A stretch of 64,000 nt of DNA from Phytopythium helicoides (taxonomy: Eukaryota > Oomycota > Peronosporomycetes > Pythiales > Pythiaceae), in NCBI GenBank assembly GCA_024867545.1, contig JANFNE010000019.1, forward strand, positions 62,001 through 126,000. The letters are read 5' to 3'. The number at the start of each line of letters is the position of its first letter. Position 1 is the first letter of the stretch. Shown here in pieces: positions 63,901 through 64,000 of this stretch. The notes below the pieces were generated by a model that was given only the letters and a program-made list of their open reading frames with translations, was not told the origin of the DNA and did no database searches. Made by a program: the position numbers and the translations under genes.

Positions 63901-64000
63901 AGGGTCGCGTGATCGACAAGACACGTGGTTGAGTTGGCGGTCAACAGCTGCAGCTCGGGCCGGTCGTCCTCCCTCGGCGGCGCGATCGACGAAGACGACG
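60966..64000 (-). CDS. Anoctamin/TMEM16-family membrane protein (5' partial)
   Basis: About 1010 residues in one frame, open to the window edge, so the N-terminus is missing. The cytoplasmic N-terminal domain is followed by the anoctamin core: RYNFGEKVAYYFAFLNFYNK at the first membrane segment, then several hydrophobic segments. The family block FGLFVDVIQWNMVVTKMGKL, then LTHWENYRTEEQYEKALIRK and FLNYYTWFFSLAFVFVIPGF, is characteristic. The C-terminal part has RMLIILVLEHVLIALAYVAM. TMEM16 proteins are calcium-activated chloride channels or phospholipid scramblases; which applies here cannot be read from the sequence. The C-tail is Ser-rich and contains a run of about ten Gln coded by CAG/CAA (near 61110-61140). 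No intron is visible. Confidence 0.93.
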   Translation of the reverse strand, partial: SSSSIAPPREDDRPELQLLTANSTTCLVDHATLELEEEEEDDDASSLSRSRLKLKSKSKRKYTPSAPVEPPVKGKFRYLKPDEVRSGALPSYDFAIVVHRSIKEPGAVERLASALCCCCGASNEPPPPPSNVQASGCLAGMSNKRSGFRRLCNAASPRKSESEDEHRRIVDKLCGQGLFVDIIDGGHSKGEINSGYIVMLVRAVDEVVHAHVTRFRAHLWMEHGAVADMEQDIAQRRNEPLTPAERVEIVDYIIEQRANLSPRDLWIHDMFPMHNKTVTDTLVARWVVSWRFFQPREDQKIVRSIRYNFGEKVAYYFAFLNFYNKALVPIALLGLAVQLLKHLVPMESYMRVLPFWGLGVSVVWAFSFLKCWERENACMQYEWNRKLHVKQVEYPNKRFHGEKRVNPVTGLTELVYPAWRRFPKYFCGLLFMLLQTIIMLVLVAIWVTIYEMLKAKYPDGHIFSTQWFLILLEGIVFGLFVDVIQWNMVVTKMGKLLTHWENYRTEEQYEKALIRKLFTLDFLNYYTWFFSLAFVFVIPGFGDYLTNSLNHMFFGDAMNCCFGPYVDQHGVCIICPLGAKDAACIECVGYFTFDRHHVDLSAMFVTPIVVTQSLNILVGLVAPVLVRWQREFARARADAEAQKRVLEAGSMKILGALDYDDDKRGAQFGNKLHARYLEYTPSEIEVLNKKAREILFDSEQDAFDPYDDFHVLTVQFGFTVMFSILWPPMPLACLAINSLKGRTDGFRLCKTLKRPIPRRANGIGAWKGILTTYAYIAVVVNVLLICISTGALEFFDETCVRDIEHQLEKQGKTLEDFVFGPDFGCLHIAWRMLIILVLEHVLIALAYVAMQRVPRVPVWIEELMGARERAFKEVLRAHELDLFPPAGNQLNSVAGRRASSVGRLSLSSSANTALPLGERSSTTSDLRIDAGRLVGFGGSTRSMSSRMMLDMPSQQQQQQQQQETERVSLSIAVDPITPIGERDGEQPSSNGVRSKARAQLARQWSDASPV

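Noticed and set aside
62163..63902. A 579-codon plus-strand open frame
   Set aside because: It lies entirely antisense to the anoctamin gene and is His/Arg/Val-rich, a normal shadow of a GC-rich membrane protein gene.

Overview
The window looks like nuclear DNA of an oomycete (Phytophthora/Pythium-type stramenopile). The grounds are compact, GC-rich genes with 55-75 bp GT-AG introns; families typical of these genomes (THAQKYR-type single-Myb factors, START plus FYVE-like zinc-finger proteins, bZIP-like factors with a substituted basic region, alpha-arrestin-like proteins); and two GCTCATT-type initiator elements of the kind described in oomycete promoters. I cannot fix the genus from the sequence.

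Layout. 1-27.5 kb is ordinary housekeeping territory: the 3' part of a V-ATPase subunit a gene, a small two-helix membrane protein, a Myb factor, a TPR/methyltransferase locus, a multi-exon gene ending in an OB fold, a signal-peptide JmjC protein, an MDP-1-like HAD phosphatase, a Hook-like microtubule adaptor head-to-head with a 2128-residue XMAP215/TOG-family protein, and a START-FYVE-like gene. 43.4-64 kb is also gene-rich: three related bZIP-like genes, a second START-FYVE-like gene, a peroxisomal-type acyl-CoA oxidase, an alpha-arrestin-like gene, two more Myb genes and a 5'-partial anoctamin (TMEM16).

The unusual part is 27.9-42 kb. From 28.3 to 38.5 kb there are two arrays of an approximately 4.0 kb unit, each about 1.2-1.4 copies long and inverted relative to each other around about 33.87 kb. 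Each complete unit carries three tiny genes for 51-60 residue proteins. Two more relatives, of 62 and 74 residues, sit just outside the arrays, giving ten in all. They form two sequence groups that share a C-terminal pattern D-[IL]-x(2-5)-[LF]-G-x-[IL]-[VL]-P. I do not recognise them as any described family. The whole nest lies between the convergent START-FYVE-like paralogues.

To the right of the arrays, a duplicated arrestin-like gene is broken by a TnpB-like reading frame with the Fanzor signatures (RuvC-I GLDPGKRDLF and a GDWS...VKSIDEFRTSK zinc-finger entry). Fanzor proteins are eukaryotic relatives of the RNA-guided nuclease TnpB. This copy appears truncated at both ends and lacks a recognisable RuvC-III segment.

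Several conserved genes show apparent single-base frameshifts (near 1000, 3150, 6315 and 6770). These may be assembly indels rather than biology and should be kept in mind when using the gene models.
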